A stretch of DNA of 64,000 nucleotides from UBA2421 sp002343075 (lineage in GTDB: Bacteria; Planctomycetota; Phycisphaerae; Tepidisphaerales; Tepidisphaeraceae): contig CALJLN010000047.1 in the NCBI GenBank assembly GCA_937982565.1, positions 124,001 through 188,000 on the forward strand, given 5' to 3'. This document shows, one piece after another, positions 51,588 through 60,154 of this stretch. Position 1 is the stretch's first letter. Every line of letters begins with the position of its first letter. Position numbers and translations under genes: made by a program. The notes below the pieces were generated by a model, which was not told the DNA's origin, ran no database searches, and was given only the letters and a program-made list of their open reading frames with translations.

Positions 51588-52205
51588 TCACATCCGGCGG
51601 CGCCTTGCGACTGCGAAGCCGCCGAGGCCCAGAAGCGCGAGGCTCGCGGGTTCTGGGACGACGGAAACCGAGACATCATCGATAAACAAGACCGAGACAC
51701 TGCCGGGATCGCCTCCGGTGACGGCTGCGAACTGTAAGGTAACACCGCCGCTCACATTGGCACCCGCGGGAACGACGAAATTGAAGGTCTGATATGCCCC
51801 GGTAAGTGCGAGCGGCCCGCCGCCGAGTATTCCGGCCGCCGACGTACCCCCTCCGGCAATCTCGGAGAAAAACTCAGCAAACGCCACGCCGCCCGCCGCC
51901 GACGAGCCCTTCGCGGCGAACGAGATGGTGACCGGTTCGCCGGGGTTGACAACACCCACGCCGACATTGGCCTGCTTGATCACCGCACCCGACGCGGGCG
52001 CGTTGTTAAACAATTCGGCGGCAAAGGAGCCTGAATTGGCGTCACCGGTGACATTAAACGTGGAGGTGCCGGATGGGAATGAAGTCCATCCGCTGGTGTC
52101 ACCGGCTTCAAACCCGCCGTTGGTGGTAAGCTCGATCATCGCCGACGCGTTGCCAGCCATGACCGCCAGACTGAGACCTGCCGCCAGGAAAGTAGTACGA
52201 CGCAT
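51588..52205 (-). CDS. PEP-CTERM sorting-domain protein
   Basis: The 205-residue protein starts at ATG 52205 after a gagggg Shine-Dalgarno sequence; an ATG three codons upstream sits directly on that sequence and is a poor start. A signal peptide (TFLAAGLSLAVMAGNASA) precedes a beta-sandwich-like body (NGGFEAGDTSGWTSF, carbohydrate-binding-like jelly-roll, plausible) and the C-terminal tag VPEPASLALLGLGGFAVARRRR. The PEP motif plus hydrophobic segment plus basic end is recognised by exosortase. The function of the body is not known. Confidence 0.88.
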   Translation of the reverse strand: MRRTTFLAAGLSLAVMAGNASAMIELTTNGGFEAGDTSGWTSFPSGTSTFNVTGDANSGSFAAELFNNAPASGAVIKQANVGVGVVNPGEPVTISFAAKGSSAAGGVAFAEFFSEIAGGGTSAAGILGGGPLALTGAYQTFNFVVPAGANVSGGVTLQFAAVTGGDPGSVSVLFIDDVSVSVVPEPASLALLGLGGFAVARRRRM

Positions 52206-52572
52206 GTGAAACATCCCCTCGCCATGGGCTTCCGCCCGACCAAAATCTTGCGCTTCCCGCGGGTGACGATCGTCACACCAGAAACGAGGAGCACAGAAAT
52301 GTAGATAAAGACATGCAAAACTGATTCAAACTGCCAGGGCCGCAATGCGAAGCCCTCGAGATTCGAACCGGCGGGAGGCGACTAGCAGTACTCTTTGTCG
52401 ATCTTTCCCGCATCTTTCGCCCAGTAGCGTATCGTTCCGTCTGTATCGGGTTGCTCGCTATGCGTACACGAGTCATTGACTGCACAAACTTTTTACATAT
52501 GCAGATATCGCCATCCGTCGGTACGAAAGCCCTGCAGAAGATCGACCACTACCCGAACGGCCACCTGGCAAT
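52206..52572. other. Intergenic region upstream of the PEP-CTERM gene
   Basis: A 367-base gap that presumably holds the minus-strand promoter of the PEP-CTERM gene, though I cannot identify convincing boxes. It contains a GGTTCGAATC (52360-52369, minus strand) like a tRNA T-arm, without the rest of a cloverleaf. I see no ORF that I would call. Confidence 0.4.
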
Positions 52573-52839
52573 TCATTCGAGAATCGTCCTGAAGCGAATG
52601 CCGCAGGTGCGGCAGAGGCGGTACTGTTCGAGCAGGCCATTGTGGTTGGCGCGCTTTCCTGTCTTGGCCGTGTGGTCGGTCGACCCACACGCGGGGCATC
52701 GCAGCGCCGCGACGACGACTTTCCACAGCCTGCCATCGACGGCGGGGGGAATGTTGATCTGAGCATCCATGCCCGAGCCCTGTTCGTCGCCGTCTTCGGT
52801 CTTGGCACAGCGGTACTCGGGAACCTGATTCATTCTCAC
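52573..52839 (-). CDS. Small zinc-ribbon protein
   Basis: The 88-residue protein has two zinc-binding pairs, CPACGSTDH and CRTCGIRFR, spaced as in a zinc ribbon (29 residues between pairs), plus an N-terminal segment with one Cys. Such ribbons are found in small transcription or phage-type regulators. The function is not known. It is isolated between a PEP-CTERM gene and a large RTX gene. Confidence 0.6.
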   Translation of the reverse strand: MRMNQVPEYRCAKTEDGDEQGSGMDAQINIPPAVDGRLWKVVVAALRCPACGSTDHTAKTGKRANHNGLLEQYRLCRTCGIRFRTILE

Positions 52840-53275
52840 GGCTCGCTCCTCTCTGGTCCGACCCCGCGTCGAAGTCCTGCTTCTGGCTCACCTGTCACGA
52901 CAGAAACAAAATGAGAAACAGTTGCACAACCGTCACATCGCCGGCCCTTGTCATGCGGCCTGCGGGAGTCTGAATCTGCTCCGGTGCTCGGTAGCCTTTT
53001 GCACCTGGCGCGCCCGTCCGGGCGGGCAGCGGTCGAAGCTCGATAATTACCTTATAAAAAGGCTCAATTTCAATTCGAGTGCCCGCGTATCATTCTTGCG
53101 CATTCCGCTGCGACCCGCTTCAAACTCCGAAGATCGACTCAGTCGGACAAAATCGTAGGACTGCAGGCGGGAGGCCGCAATCCGCTAATGCGTAAAAGAT
53201 TTTTCGGATTGCGACAATCGGAAAGGGCGGGCTGCACGGGCGGTGACTTTGCGCGGCAGGCCGACGGAGAGGGGG
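52840..53275. other. Intergenic region with no gene called
   Basis: This 436-base stretch contains a GC-rich hairpin (gcccgtccgggcgggc, near 53010) related to the CACGGGCG family and an AT-rich part (ttataaaaagg). Neither strand holds an ORF I would defend. Confidence 0.4.
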
Positions 53276-55465
53276 TTAACGAATGATGCTGAGTTGAAGA
53301 ATCGTCTCGACGCTGATGAATGTGTCGTTGCTTCCGAACAGCGTGGCGAGATCCGAATCGGCGGTGTCGGTGCCGGTGCCGCCGTTGACGGTGTCGGCAA
53401 AACCGTCACGGTTGAAGAAACGATCGTTCCCCGGGCCTCCGTTTAGGCTGTCGCTGCCGGTGCCGCCGATGAGGGTGTCGTTGCCGCTGCCGCCGAGGAG
53501 TGTGTCGTTCCCGGCGCCGCCAATGATCGAGTCATCGCCATCACCGCCGCTGATGGAGTCATTGCCGCCGGCTCCTTCGAGGGTGTTGTTTGCGGCGCTG
53601 CCGAGGATGGTGTCATTTCCCCCTCCGCCGATGATGCGTTCGACGTCGATGCCGATATTGTCGGACTCCTGGGCGAAGCCGGATGGCACCCCGTCATTGG
53701 CGATACCATCGAGTGACAGGGAAAGTGGTCCCGTTCCGCCTCTTTGTCCGTAGTCTGCGGTGTCGTTACCGGTGCCGCCGATGAGCGTGTCGGCATCGTC
53801 GTCGCCGAGCGCTACGAGGGTGTCGTTGCCGCTTCCTCCGTCAAGAACGTCATTGGACCCGGAGAAGCTGGAAAAGCCGTCGATGAGTACGTCATCCCCG
53901 CCGAGACCGCGCAGGGTGTCATTGCCCAGCTTTCCGTCGAGCGTGTTGTTGGCGGCTGAGCCGGTTAGGCTGTCGTCACCGTTGGAGCCAAAGACATTCT
54001 CGACGTCGGATCGGACATTGTCAGTCTCACCCGGCACACCGTCGTTGGCGAGGTTGTCGAGGGTGATGTTGACGCCTGCGGTACTGCCGGAGTAGTCGGC
54101 GAGGTCGATGCCCGCGCCCCCGATGAAAACGTCATTGCCGCTTTCGCCATCGGGGCCTCCGCCGATGGCATTAAAGCTGTCGCCGATGAGCGTGTCATTG
54201 CCCGCGGCACCGTTGAGGGTATCGTTGTCGCTCCCACCGATGATCCTGTCGTTGCCAGCCCCTCCGTTAATGGTGTCGTTGCCTCGACCGCCAAAAAATG
54301 TCTCGCTTGCATCGCTGCCGAGCAGGGTGTCGTTCCCGTCGCCACCGATGATGCTCAGCGTGAAAGTCTTGCCGTCGGCGGCGAGGGGCACGCCCGGGCC
54401 GATGGTGATCATGTCGTTGCCATTGCCGCCGAGAATGGCGATGCCGAATACCGTGGCAAGGCCGCCACCCACATGGGCTGCAAGCGCCTGCAGGGTTGCC
54501 GAAAGGGTGAAGCCGTTGATGGTCGCTGTGATCGTTGACACGCCATCCCCGCCGACGGTGATGACGTCATCGCCGTTGCCGCCGGAGATGGCGATGAAGT
54601 CTCCGGAGAGATTTTGCGTGCCAAAGACAGCGCCAAAAGTCTCGATGTTTGAACTCGCGGCATCAAAGCCGCTGGAGCGGTCATTTCCAGGCCCGCCGTC
54701 GAGCGTGTCGGGTGAGTCGTCCTGGGAATCGAGAATATCATCGCCCGGCCCGCCGAGCATCAGGTCGCTGCCACCCTCGCCACGGAGGTAGTCATTGCCG
54801 TTTCCGCCGTTGAGGGTGTCATTACCGTGCAGCGCGAGATCGGGGGTTCCGTCGTCGCCGTACAGCACATCGCCATCGTCGCCGCCGTCGATATTGTCAT
54901 CGCCGAGGCCGCCGAAGATGGTGTCGGAGCCAGTTCCTCCGCCGATGGTATCGCGGCCGAGCGTGCCATTGATGCTATCGTTGCCGCTGCCGCCCATGAG
55001 CAGGTCGTTTCCATTGCCGCCGAAGATCGTATCGTTGCCTGCCTGCCCTTCGATAGTATCGGCGCCGCTCTTCCCGCCGGGGTCGCCGCTGATGAGGTCG
55101 TTTCCGGCGCCTGCGTTAATCGAGTCATCGCCAGCCCCCCCGGAAAGGGTGTCATTCGCGCCGCCGCCGGTGAGCGTGTCATTACCGTTGGCGCCGGTGA
55201 TGTTGAGCGGGATGAGGACGGAGTCATCGCAAAGCAGTTGATCGCGCCCGCCGGCGAGGTCGCCATCGATCCGGGTGACGCCGGAGAAGTTTCTGCTGGT
55301 AAGCGGGGCGATGGCCACGCCGTCGACCAGCAAGTCGTTTACAGGGCTGCGATTGCGGATGTTAATGAACGTTCCATCGAGCGAGATGGTGAGCCGATCC
55401 CCGCCGATCGTTCCTTGAATGGCGATGGTCGAGAGCAGGCGACGTTGTTCGAGGCGATCAATCAT
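53276..55465 (-). CDS. LEPR-XLL-tagged RTX-repeat protein
   Basis: The 729-residue protein begins MIDRLEQRRLLST, the tag form shared with the 41633 protein. RTX nonapeptides follow at once and are interrupted by the non-repetitive GDFIAISGGNGDDVITVGGDG segment and the linker ITLDNLANDGVPGETD. The last repeats lead to FADTVNGGTGTDTADSDLATLF and a short tail. It is probably a secreted Ca2+-binding surface protein. It is the fourth RTX gene in 22 kb, on the same strand as the others. Confidence 0.88.
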   Translation of the reverse strand: MIDRLEQRRLLSTIAIQGTIGGDRLTISLDGTFINIRNRSPVNDLLVDGVAIAPLTSRNFSGVTRIDGDLAGGRDQLLCDDSVLIPLNITGANGNDTLTGGGANDTLSGGAGDDSINAGAGNDLISGDPGGKSGADTIEGQAGNDTIFGGNGNDLLMGGSGNDSINGTLGRDTIGGGTGSDTIFGGLGDDNIDGGDDGDVLYGDDGTPDLALHGNDTLNGGNGNDYLRGEGGSDLMLGGPGDDILDSQDDSPDTLDGGPGNDRSSGFDAASSNIETFGAVFGTQNLSGDFIAISGGNGDDVITVGGDGVSTITATINGFTLSATLQALAAHVGGGLATVFGIAILGGNGNDMITIGPGVPLAADGKTFTLSIIGGDGNDTLLGSDASETFFGGRGNDTINGGAGNDRIIGGSDNDTLNGAAGNDTLIGDSFNAIGGGPDGESGNDVFIGGAGIDLADYSGSTAGVNITLDNLANDGVPGETDNVRSDVENVFGSNGDDSLTGSAANNTLDGKLGNDTLRGLGGDDVLIDGFSSFSGSNDVLDGGSGNDTLVALGDDDADTLIGGTGNDTADYGQRGGTGPLSLSLDGIANDGVPSGFAQESDNIGIDVERIIGGGGNDTILGSAANNTLEGAGGNDSISGGDGDDSIIGGAGNDTLLGGSGNDTLIGGTGSDSLNGGPGNDRFFNRDGFADTVNGGTGTDTADSDLATLFGSNDTFISVETILQLSIIR

Positions 55466-55847
55466 TGGTTTTACTGAGCTGCCGATTCAAACTAGTCTGA
55501 GAAGCGGACGTTCATCACACTATTGCGCCACTTTGTCAGGGAAAAGCGCACTTTCACGGGATTTTAGCAGATACGATCAAGTTCGGCCGCCGGCAGGGTA
55601 CAGATGCAGCGATTCTAGCGATGAAATCAGGCGTTTTGGCAAGAATTGCGCTGTAAATCTGTGTCGAATCAGCCACACATGGTCCCGCGGCCCGCCGCCG
55701 CAGGCTCGCGCGGCAGTGCGGTAAGCCCGAGAAAAGGGGGATTTAGAAGCGGTTGCGCGGTATTTTGAGTCCTTCTAGATAGCGATTAACCAGCACCCGA
55801 ATCGCGACGATGAACGCTGAGGCGCAATACCCCTACCGCGCCGATGC
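55466..55847. other. Divergent intergenic region between the RTX gene and the histidine kinase
   Basis: This 382-base gap should contain the start signals for both flanking genes. No box pair stands out. There is a GC-rich run (cgcggcccgccgccgc) near 55690. I found no ORF or RNA gene. Confidence 0.35.
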
Positions 55848-57497
55848 ATGGACAACGCGCGCGACAAACTCGGAAAGCTGGCTGTGGTCAAGCGCACAGT
55901 CGGCCCGACGCTGCGCACCGTCCGTCGTGGGTTGGGGATGCAGGGGCGGATTTTCATCTGCTTTATCGCACTGATGCTGCTCACCCTCGGTGCAACGGTC
56001 TATACGTTTGTCAATCAGACTGGCAACCAGCTCAATGACCTGATTGGCGAGCACGCGCGCCAGCTTTCTTGCACGCTGGCGCTTGCCAACGAGCGATCGG
56101 TGCGCAATCAGTCGTCGCAGGATCTGTCGCGAATTGCCAGCGAACTCATCAAGAGCCGTAACGTGCTCTATGTCGCATTCTTTGACGCCGAAGGCAACCA
56201 GATCGCCATCGCCAGCCGCGACGCCGATCTGGAGCAGGAAGATGTCCGACGAGTCCGCGGCGCTTCATCCCTGCTGATGCAGCTTCATCACAATTATTCG
56301 CCGGTCTTCGGCGAGTATCTGGAAACAACCGCACCGGTGCTATCCACGGCATCGGGGAATTCGAAGCTTGTCGGCTACGTCTCGGTCGGGGTCTCCCGCG
56401 ATGGTGAAGCGGCGCGGCTTAACTCCATCATCCACGTTGTTGTTCTCATCTCCGCTCTCGCCCTTACGCTGGCAATGCTGGTTGGTGCGCTTCTGGTGCA
56501 TCGTATCTTCATGCCAATCCGGCAGCTCGTCGTCGCGGCGCAGAAGATCGTCACCGGCGATCTCAATACCCGGGTCGATATCGAGCGCGGCGATGCAATT
56601 GGCGAACTGGCGCGGGCGTTTAACGAGATGGTGCACTGGGTGAAACAGCAGCAGCGAGACCTGAATGCAGCCAACCAGCAACTCACCACTGCCAACCACG
56701 AACTGGAAGCAAAGGTGCAGCAGCGGACGGCCCAACTGGAGGCGGCCAATGTCCTTCTGAGCAACGAGATTTCGGAGAAGGAAGAGTTTCTTCGTGCGGT
56801 ATCCCACGATCTCGGTGCCCCGCTGCGAAACATCGATGGCATGGCTACCATGCTGTTGCTCAAACATCGATCGGCGCTTGACGCGGATGTAGTGCATCGA
56901 TTGGAGCGCATCCGTTCCAATGTTGAGATTGAAACCAGCCTGATTTCAGAGTTACTGGAACTCTCCCGCATAAAAACACGCCGACAGAAGACGGAGCTGG
57001 TGGACTTGTCTGCTTTGATCGAGCAATTGCGGGATGTCTTTGAAGACGATCTGCGCAGTCACAATATCCGGCTGCATGTAGACGGGCAGTTACCGACCGT
57101 GGAGGGTGAGCGGTTGCGGTTTCGACAGATTTTTCAGAACTTGATCGACAACGCCATAAAATACATGGGGGAAGAGTCGGTGGGGAAGCCGCGGGCGATC
57201 CGTATCGGCTGCCGGGCTGTAGACGGGCACGCCGAGTTCTACGTTGCAGACACCGGCATAGGCATTCGGGAAGAAGACCTGGCCAAAGTGTTCCTCGTTT
57301 TCCGTAGAGGATCCAATGCGCCCGGCGGGTCTGTCGGCAAGGGGGTTGGCCTGGCGAGCGTTAAAAGCATCGTCCAGACCTACGGTGGGCGAATCTGGGT
57401 TGAGAGCATCCTGGGCGAGGGGAGCAGCTTTAAGTTTACGATCGACGCACAATATGTTCACAGCAAGCCTTCGCCGGCGATCGTGCGCGCGGCGTGA
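55848..57497 (+). CDS. Membrane sensor histidine kinase
   Basis: The 549-residue protein runs: cytoplasmic start, membrane helix 1 (IFICFIALMLLTLGATVYTF), an extracytoplasmic sensor of ~130 residues, helix 2 (VVVLISALALTLAMLVGALLV), a HAMP domain (FMPIRQLVVAAQKIVTGDLNTRVD), a coiled coil, the HisKA box with phospho-His in FLRAVSHDLGAPLRN, and the ATPase domain (NLIDNAIKYM, DTGIGI, GVGLASVKSIV). It autophosphorylates and passes phosphate to a receiver. The next two genes encode receivers, so a cassette is likely. The signal is unknown. Confidence 0.92.
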   Translation: MDNARDKLGKLAVVKRTVGPTLRTVRRGLGMQGRIFICFIALMLLTLGATVYTFVNQTGNQLNDLIGEHARQLSCTLALANERSVRNQSSQDLSRIASELIKSRNVLYVAFFDAEGNQIAIASRDADLEQEDVRRVRGASSLLMQLHHNYSPVFGEYLETTAPVLSTASGNSKLVGYVSVGVSRDGEAARLNSIIHVVVLISALALTLAMLVGALLVHRIFMPIRQLVVAAQKIVTGDLNTRVDIERGDAIGELARAFNEMVHWVKQQQRDLNAANQQLTTANHELEAKVQQRTAQLEAANVLLSNEISEKEEFLRAVSHDLGAPLRNIDGMATMLLLKHRSALDADVVHRLERIRSNVEIETSLISELLELSRIKTRRQKTELVDLSALIEQLRDVFEDDLRSHNIRLHVDGQLPTVEGERLRFRQIFQNLIDNAIKYMGEESVGKPRAIRIGCRAVDGHAEFYVADTGIGIREEDLAKVFLVFRRGSNAPGGSVGKGVGLASVKSIVQTYGGRIWVESILGEGSSFKFTIDAQYVHSKPSPAIVRAA

Positions 57498-57514
57498 CGA
57501 AATGTGAGGCAGGT

Positions 57515-58018
57515 ATGACGCAAGAAAAGAACTCCACAAAACCCTGGCTTGAGCGATGCCAGGATGGGCCGATTCCCATTCTGCTCGTCGACGACGATCC
57601 CGACTGCCGCATGCTTATGCGCGATGCGATCGAGGAGTGTAAGGTGGCCAACACCATCTATGAAGTGAGCAACGGTCAGGAAGCGCTCGATTTCGTCTAT
57701 CGGCGCGGGCGGTTTGCCGCGGCGCCTCGGCCGGGACTCATCTTCATGGATGTTGAGATGCCGCTCGTCGACGGGCTGAAGGCGCTCCGGCAGATCAAGA
57801 GCGATGCGGAACTGGCAGAGATTCCGGTCGTAATGATGACTGGTGTGTCCGGCGAAGCAGAAATGAGGCAGGCCGCCGCCGCCGGGGCAAACAGTTACAC
57901 CCTCAAGCACGCCAATGCTGAGCAGTTTCTACAGACGGTACTGGCGAGCACGAGTTACTGGCTCGAAATCCACCAGTATCCGCAACATCACTGGCCAGCG
58001 AGCATCTGCAGGCGCTGA
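57515..58018 (+). CDS. Single-domain response regulator
   Basis: From ATG 57515 (167 aa; gaggcaggt precedes it) the protein is one receiver domain: IPILLVDDDPD with the acidic pair, the phospho-acceptor Asp in LIFMDVEMPLVDG, VVMMTG with the Thr/Ser, and the Lys in SYTLKHANAE. The pattern is Rcp1-like, without an output domain. Likely target of the histidine kinase upstream. The C-terminal ~25 residues extend past the domain and contain His/Trp. Confidence 0.9.
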   Translation: MTQEKNSTKPWLERCQDGPIPILLVDDDPDCRMLMRDAIEECKVANTIYEVSNGQEALDFVYRRGRFAAAPRPGLIFMDVEMPLVDGLKALRQIKSDAELAEIPVVMMTGVSGEAEMRQAAAAGANSYTLKHANAEQFLQTVLASTSYWLEIHQYPQHHWPASICRR

Positions 58019-58081
58019 ATCACGCGAAAAAAGTTTGGACGACGCGTAAACGAATTGTAAATCTTGAGACGGCTGAACGGC

Positions 58082-59089
58082 ATGAAGGAAGCCGGGGTTG
58101 GCAAAATGACAAAAAACACACACGGGGAACATCTTCGATTGCTGGTTGTCGAAGACGATGCCGATCAGCGCGATCTGATCTGCGAAACGCTCGAAGCACA
58201 CTTTGGCCGAGGGACGACGGTCGGCGTCGAGTCTCGCGGGGCGGCACTATCGACCGACCTGGATTCATTCGATCTCATCCTATCCGATTACAATCTTCCC
58301 GACGGAAGCGGGATGGACCTGCTGGCCGACGTGAAGAGCCGATGCGGAACCCCGGTTATCCTGGTTACCGGCGAGAACGTGGGCCGCACGGCGGTCGAGG
58401 CGATTCGTAACGGCGCCAATGACTATGTGGTGAAATTTGGCGATTACCTCTTCACGATTCCGCTCGTGGTTGAAAAGAACCTGATGGTGGCGCGCATCAG
58501 GAGCGAGAACGAGGCGCTTCATCAGGAATTGATCGAGAAAAACCAGCAGCTCGAGCAGATGGCTGCGACCGACCCGCTGACTGGGTTGTATAACCGTCGG
58601 CACTTCGGGCGCGTCTTGGATCAGTTGTTCTCCGAATCGGAACGATATTCCTCCGATCTGGCATGCATCATGATCGACATGGACGGGTTCAAGCAGCTAA
58701 ACGACTCGTTCGGCCACCAACTGGGCGATCAGGTGCTGCAGGTGGCCGGGCGGACCATCTCGAACAACATGCGCCGGGCCGATATAGCCGCGCGTTACGG
58801 CGGGGATGAGTTTGTGTTGCTCTTGCCGCAGGCGTCAACCGACGAAGCCACCCGCGCCGCGGAGCGAATCCGGGCGGAGTTTAAGGCGTCCACCGCATCG
58901 ATTCTGAAGCGAGCAAGTGGCGTAAGCATGTCGATCGGAATTGCCTCGGTCGCCGTTACGCAGCCGCGCAGCGCCGACGCCCTCGTGGCCGCTGCCGACG
59001 CCGCGCTCTATCAGGCAAAATCGGCGGGGCGCGACCGGGTGAATCTGATGGGTCATAGCCCGCAGCAACCGCTCCGGCTGCCGGCTTGA
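58082..59089 (+). CDS. Receiver-GGDEF diguanylate cyclase
   Basis: The protein has an N-terminal receiver (LRLLVVEDDADQRDL, Asp in LILSDYNLPDGSG, Thr in VTGEN) and a C-terminal GGDEF domain: DPLTGLYNRRHF, MDGFKQLND and the active RYGGDEFVLLL. The inhibitory RxxD (RRAD) is five residues before GGDEF, so c-di-GMP product inhibition is likely. The output is c-di-GMP, set by phosphorylation from the upstream kinase. Start at ATG 58082 or 58106; neither has a strong Shine-Dalgarno sequence. Confidence 0.92.
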   Translation: MKEAGVGKMTKNTHGEHLRLLVVEDDADQRDLICETLEAHFGRGTTVGVESRGAALSTDLDSFDLILSDYNLPDGSGMDLLADVKSRCGTPVILVTGENVGRTAVEAIRNGANDYVVKFGDYLFTIPLVVEKNLMVARIRSENEALHQELIEKNQQLEQMAATDPLTGLYNRRHFGRVLDQLFSESERYSSDLACIMIDMDGFKQLNDSFGHQLGDQVLQVAGRTISNNMRRADIAARYGGDEFVLLLPQASTDEATRAAERIRAEFKASTASILKRASGVSMSIGIASVAVTQPRSADALVAAADAALYQAKSAGRDRVNLMGHSPQQPLRLPA

Positions 59090-59112
59090 CGCACCATTGC
59101 ACCACGATTGCG

Positions 59113-59823
59113 CTATGACCGCGAAACGGCTTCGCCGGCCATCCCGCTCGCCGCCTGCCGCGAGAGTACCTGCGGGTCGAAGCTGATACGTCCACGCTGT
59201 TTTTGAATCGCGCCGGAGTCGGCGAGCCGCTGAATCATCGCATTCACGGTCTCCCGCGCGATGCCCACCGCATCGGCAACATCCTGCTGGGTGATTCGCA
59301 GCGTAACCCGGCCAGTGCCCTCGTCATCCGCGGCACCGCCGCATCGGGCGAGGCGCAGAAGCGCCAGCGCGACTTGCGCGGTGCAATCGTGCGCGTGCAT
59401 CTGGGTGATTTCGTTGGATAACTCCACGTTTTGCTCGGCAAGATGCCGAATCAGCTCGCGCGCCAAAGAGGGATTGCTTGCAACGCGCTCGAACACCGTC
59501 TTTGCAGCGATAATCGCCACAGTCGTAGGCTCCGCCGCGACGACGCGGGTGTTGCCTCGGACGCCTGCGATTGATTCCACGCCGACCCAGTGGCCCGCCC
59601 CGACTACATGTGCCAGCCGGGCACGCGGACTGCCTTCGGCAGTTTCGTAGACGCGCACCGACCCGACTTTCACGACAATCAGGTGGCCATCGCCTGCCGC
59701 TGACTCCCACACGGTTTCGCCGGGCTTTACCTGTCGAAACTCAGGCTCCTGCTCCGCCCCCGCAACGGCGGCCAGAAGGTCCAAGTCGCGACAGCCGCAC
59801 TTTTCTGAATCAAGCTTCGTCAT
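59113..59823 (-). CDS. Crp/Fnr-family transcriptional regulator
   Basis: From ATG 59823 (236 aa; ggag precedes it). An N-terminal cyclic-nucleotide-binding beta-barrel (GHLIVVKVGSVRVYETAEG... VVGAGHWVGVESIAG) is followed by a dimer helix (ELIRHLAEQNVELSNEI) and a winged helix-turn-helix: ITQQDVADAVGIARETVNAMIQRLADSGAI. The recognition helix has ARETV, matching the Arg-Glu-Thr-Val of E. coli Crp that reads TGTGA. The canonical phosphate-binding cassette is changed (RGNTRVVAAEP), so the ligand may not be cAMP. The CGC near the N-terminus is not an Fnr cluster pattern. Confidence 0.85.
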   Translation of the reverse strand: MTKLDSEKCGCRDLDLLAAVAGAEQEPEFRQVKPGETVWESAAGDGHLIVVKVGSVRVYETAEGSPRARLAHVVGAGHWVGVESIAGVRGNTRVVAAEPTTVAIIAAKTVFERVASNPSLARELIRHLAEQNVELSNEITQMHAHDCTAQVALALLRLARCGGAADDEGTGRVTLRITQQDVADAVGIARETVNAMIQRLADSGAIQKQRGRISFDPQVLSRQAASGMAGEAVSRS

Positions 59824-60154
59824 TAACAACACTCCACAGATAAAAAGACCAATTGGGGCCGGAATCTCGCGATTCATACCGAGTGACGCGTCTACCATCT
59901 TTGATTGTGCAGTTTGTCACACTCAACCAAACTCTGACACGTCTTGTGGTGGCCAAAAACGGGGCGGTGTAGAATCTATCTGTTGTAATACGAACAGACA
60001 ACCCCCTAGGTTCTGCAGTCAACAAAAAAAGTTTCGCCAGCTTAACGACCCGTCAGCGGGGCCCTCTGCCAAACTCTCGACATCGGCGGGGTGTGGTTCG
60101 GCCTATCCACCGCCGTCTCGACGGTTCGGTTGCAGGAATCGATTCGCCTGCGGG
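59824..60154. other. Intergenic region between Crp/Fnr regulator and galU
   Basis: A 331-base gap holding the Crp-like palindrome at 59906-59921 and an A-rich tract near 60022. The galU transcript ends here and the crp-like gene starts here, both on the minus strand. No ORF of substance. Confidence 0.45.
59906..59921. promoter_or_regulatory. Crp-like operator TGTGC-N6-TCACA
   Basis: TGTGC AGTTTG TCACA matches the Crp consensus TGTGA-N6-TCACA in nine of ten arm bases. It lies 83-98 bases upstream of the Crp/Fnr gene, a good distance for autoregulation. The gene's recognition helix (RETV) fits the site. Confidence 0.55.

Noticed and set aside
52360..52369. tRNA T-arm-like GGTTCGAATC on the minus strand
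   Set aside because: The flanking bases do not pair into a T stem and no D or anticodon arm can be drawn. It may be an old integration scar but I cannot support that.
53000..53030. GC-rich hairpin as a terminator
   Set aside because: No T-tract follows on either strand.
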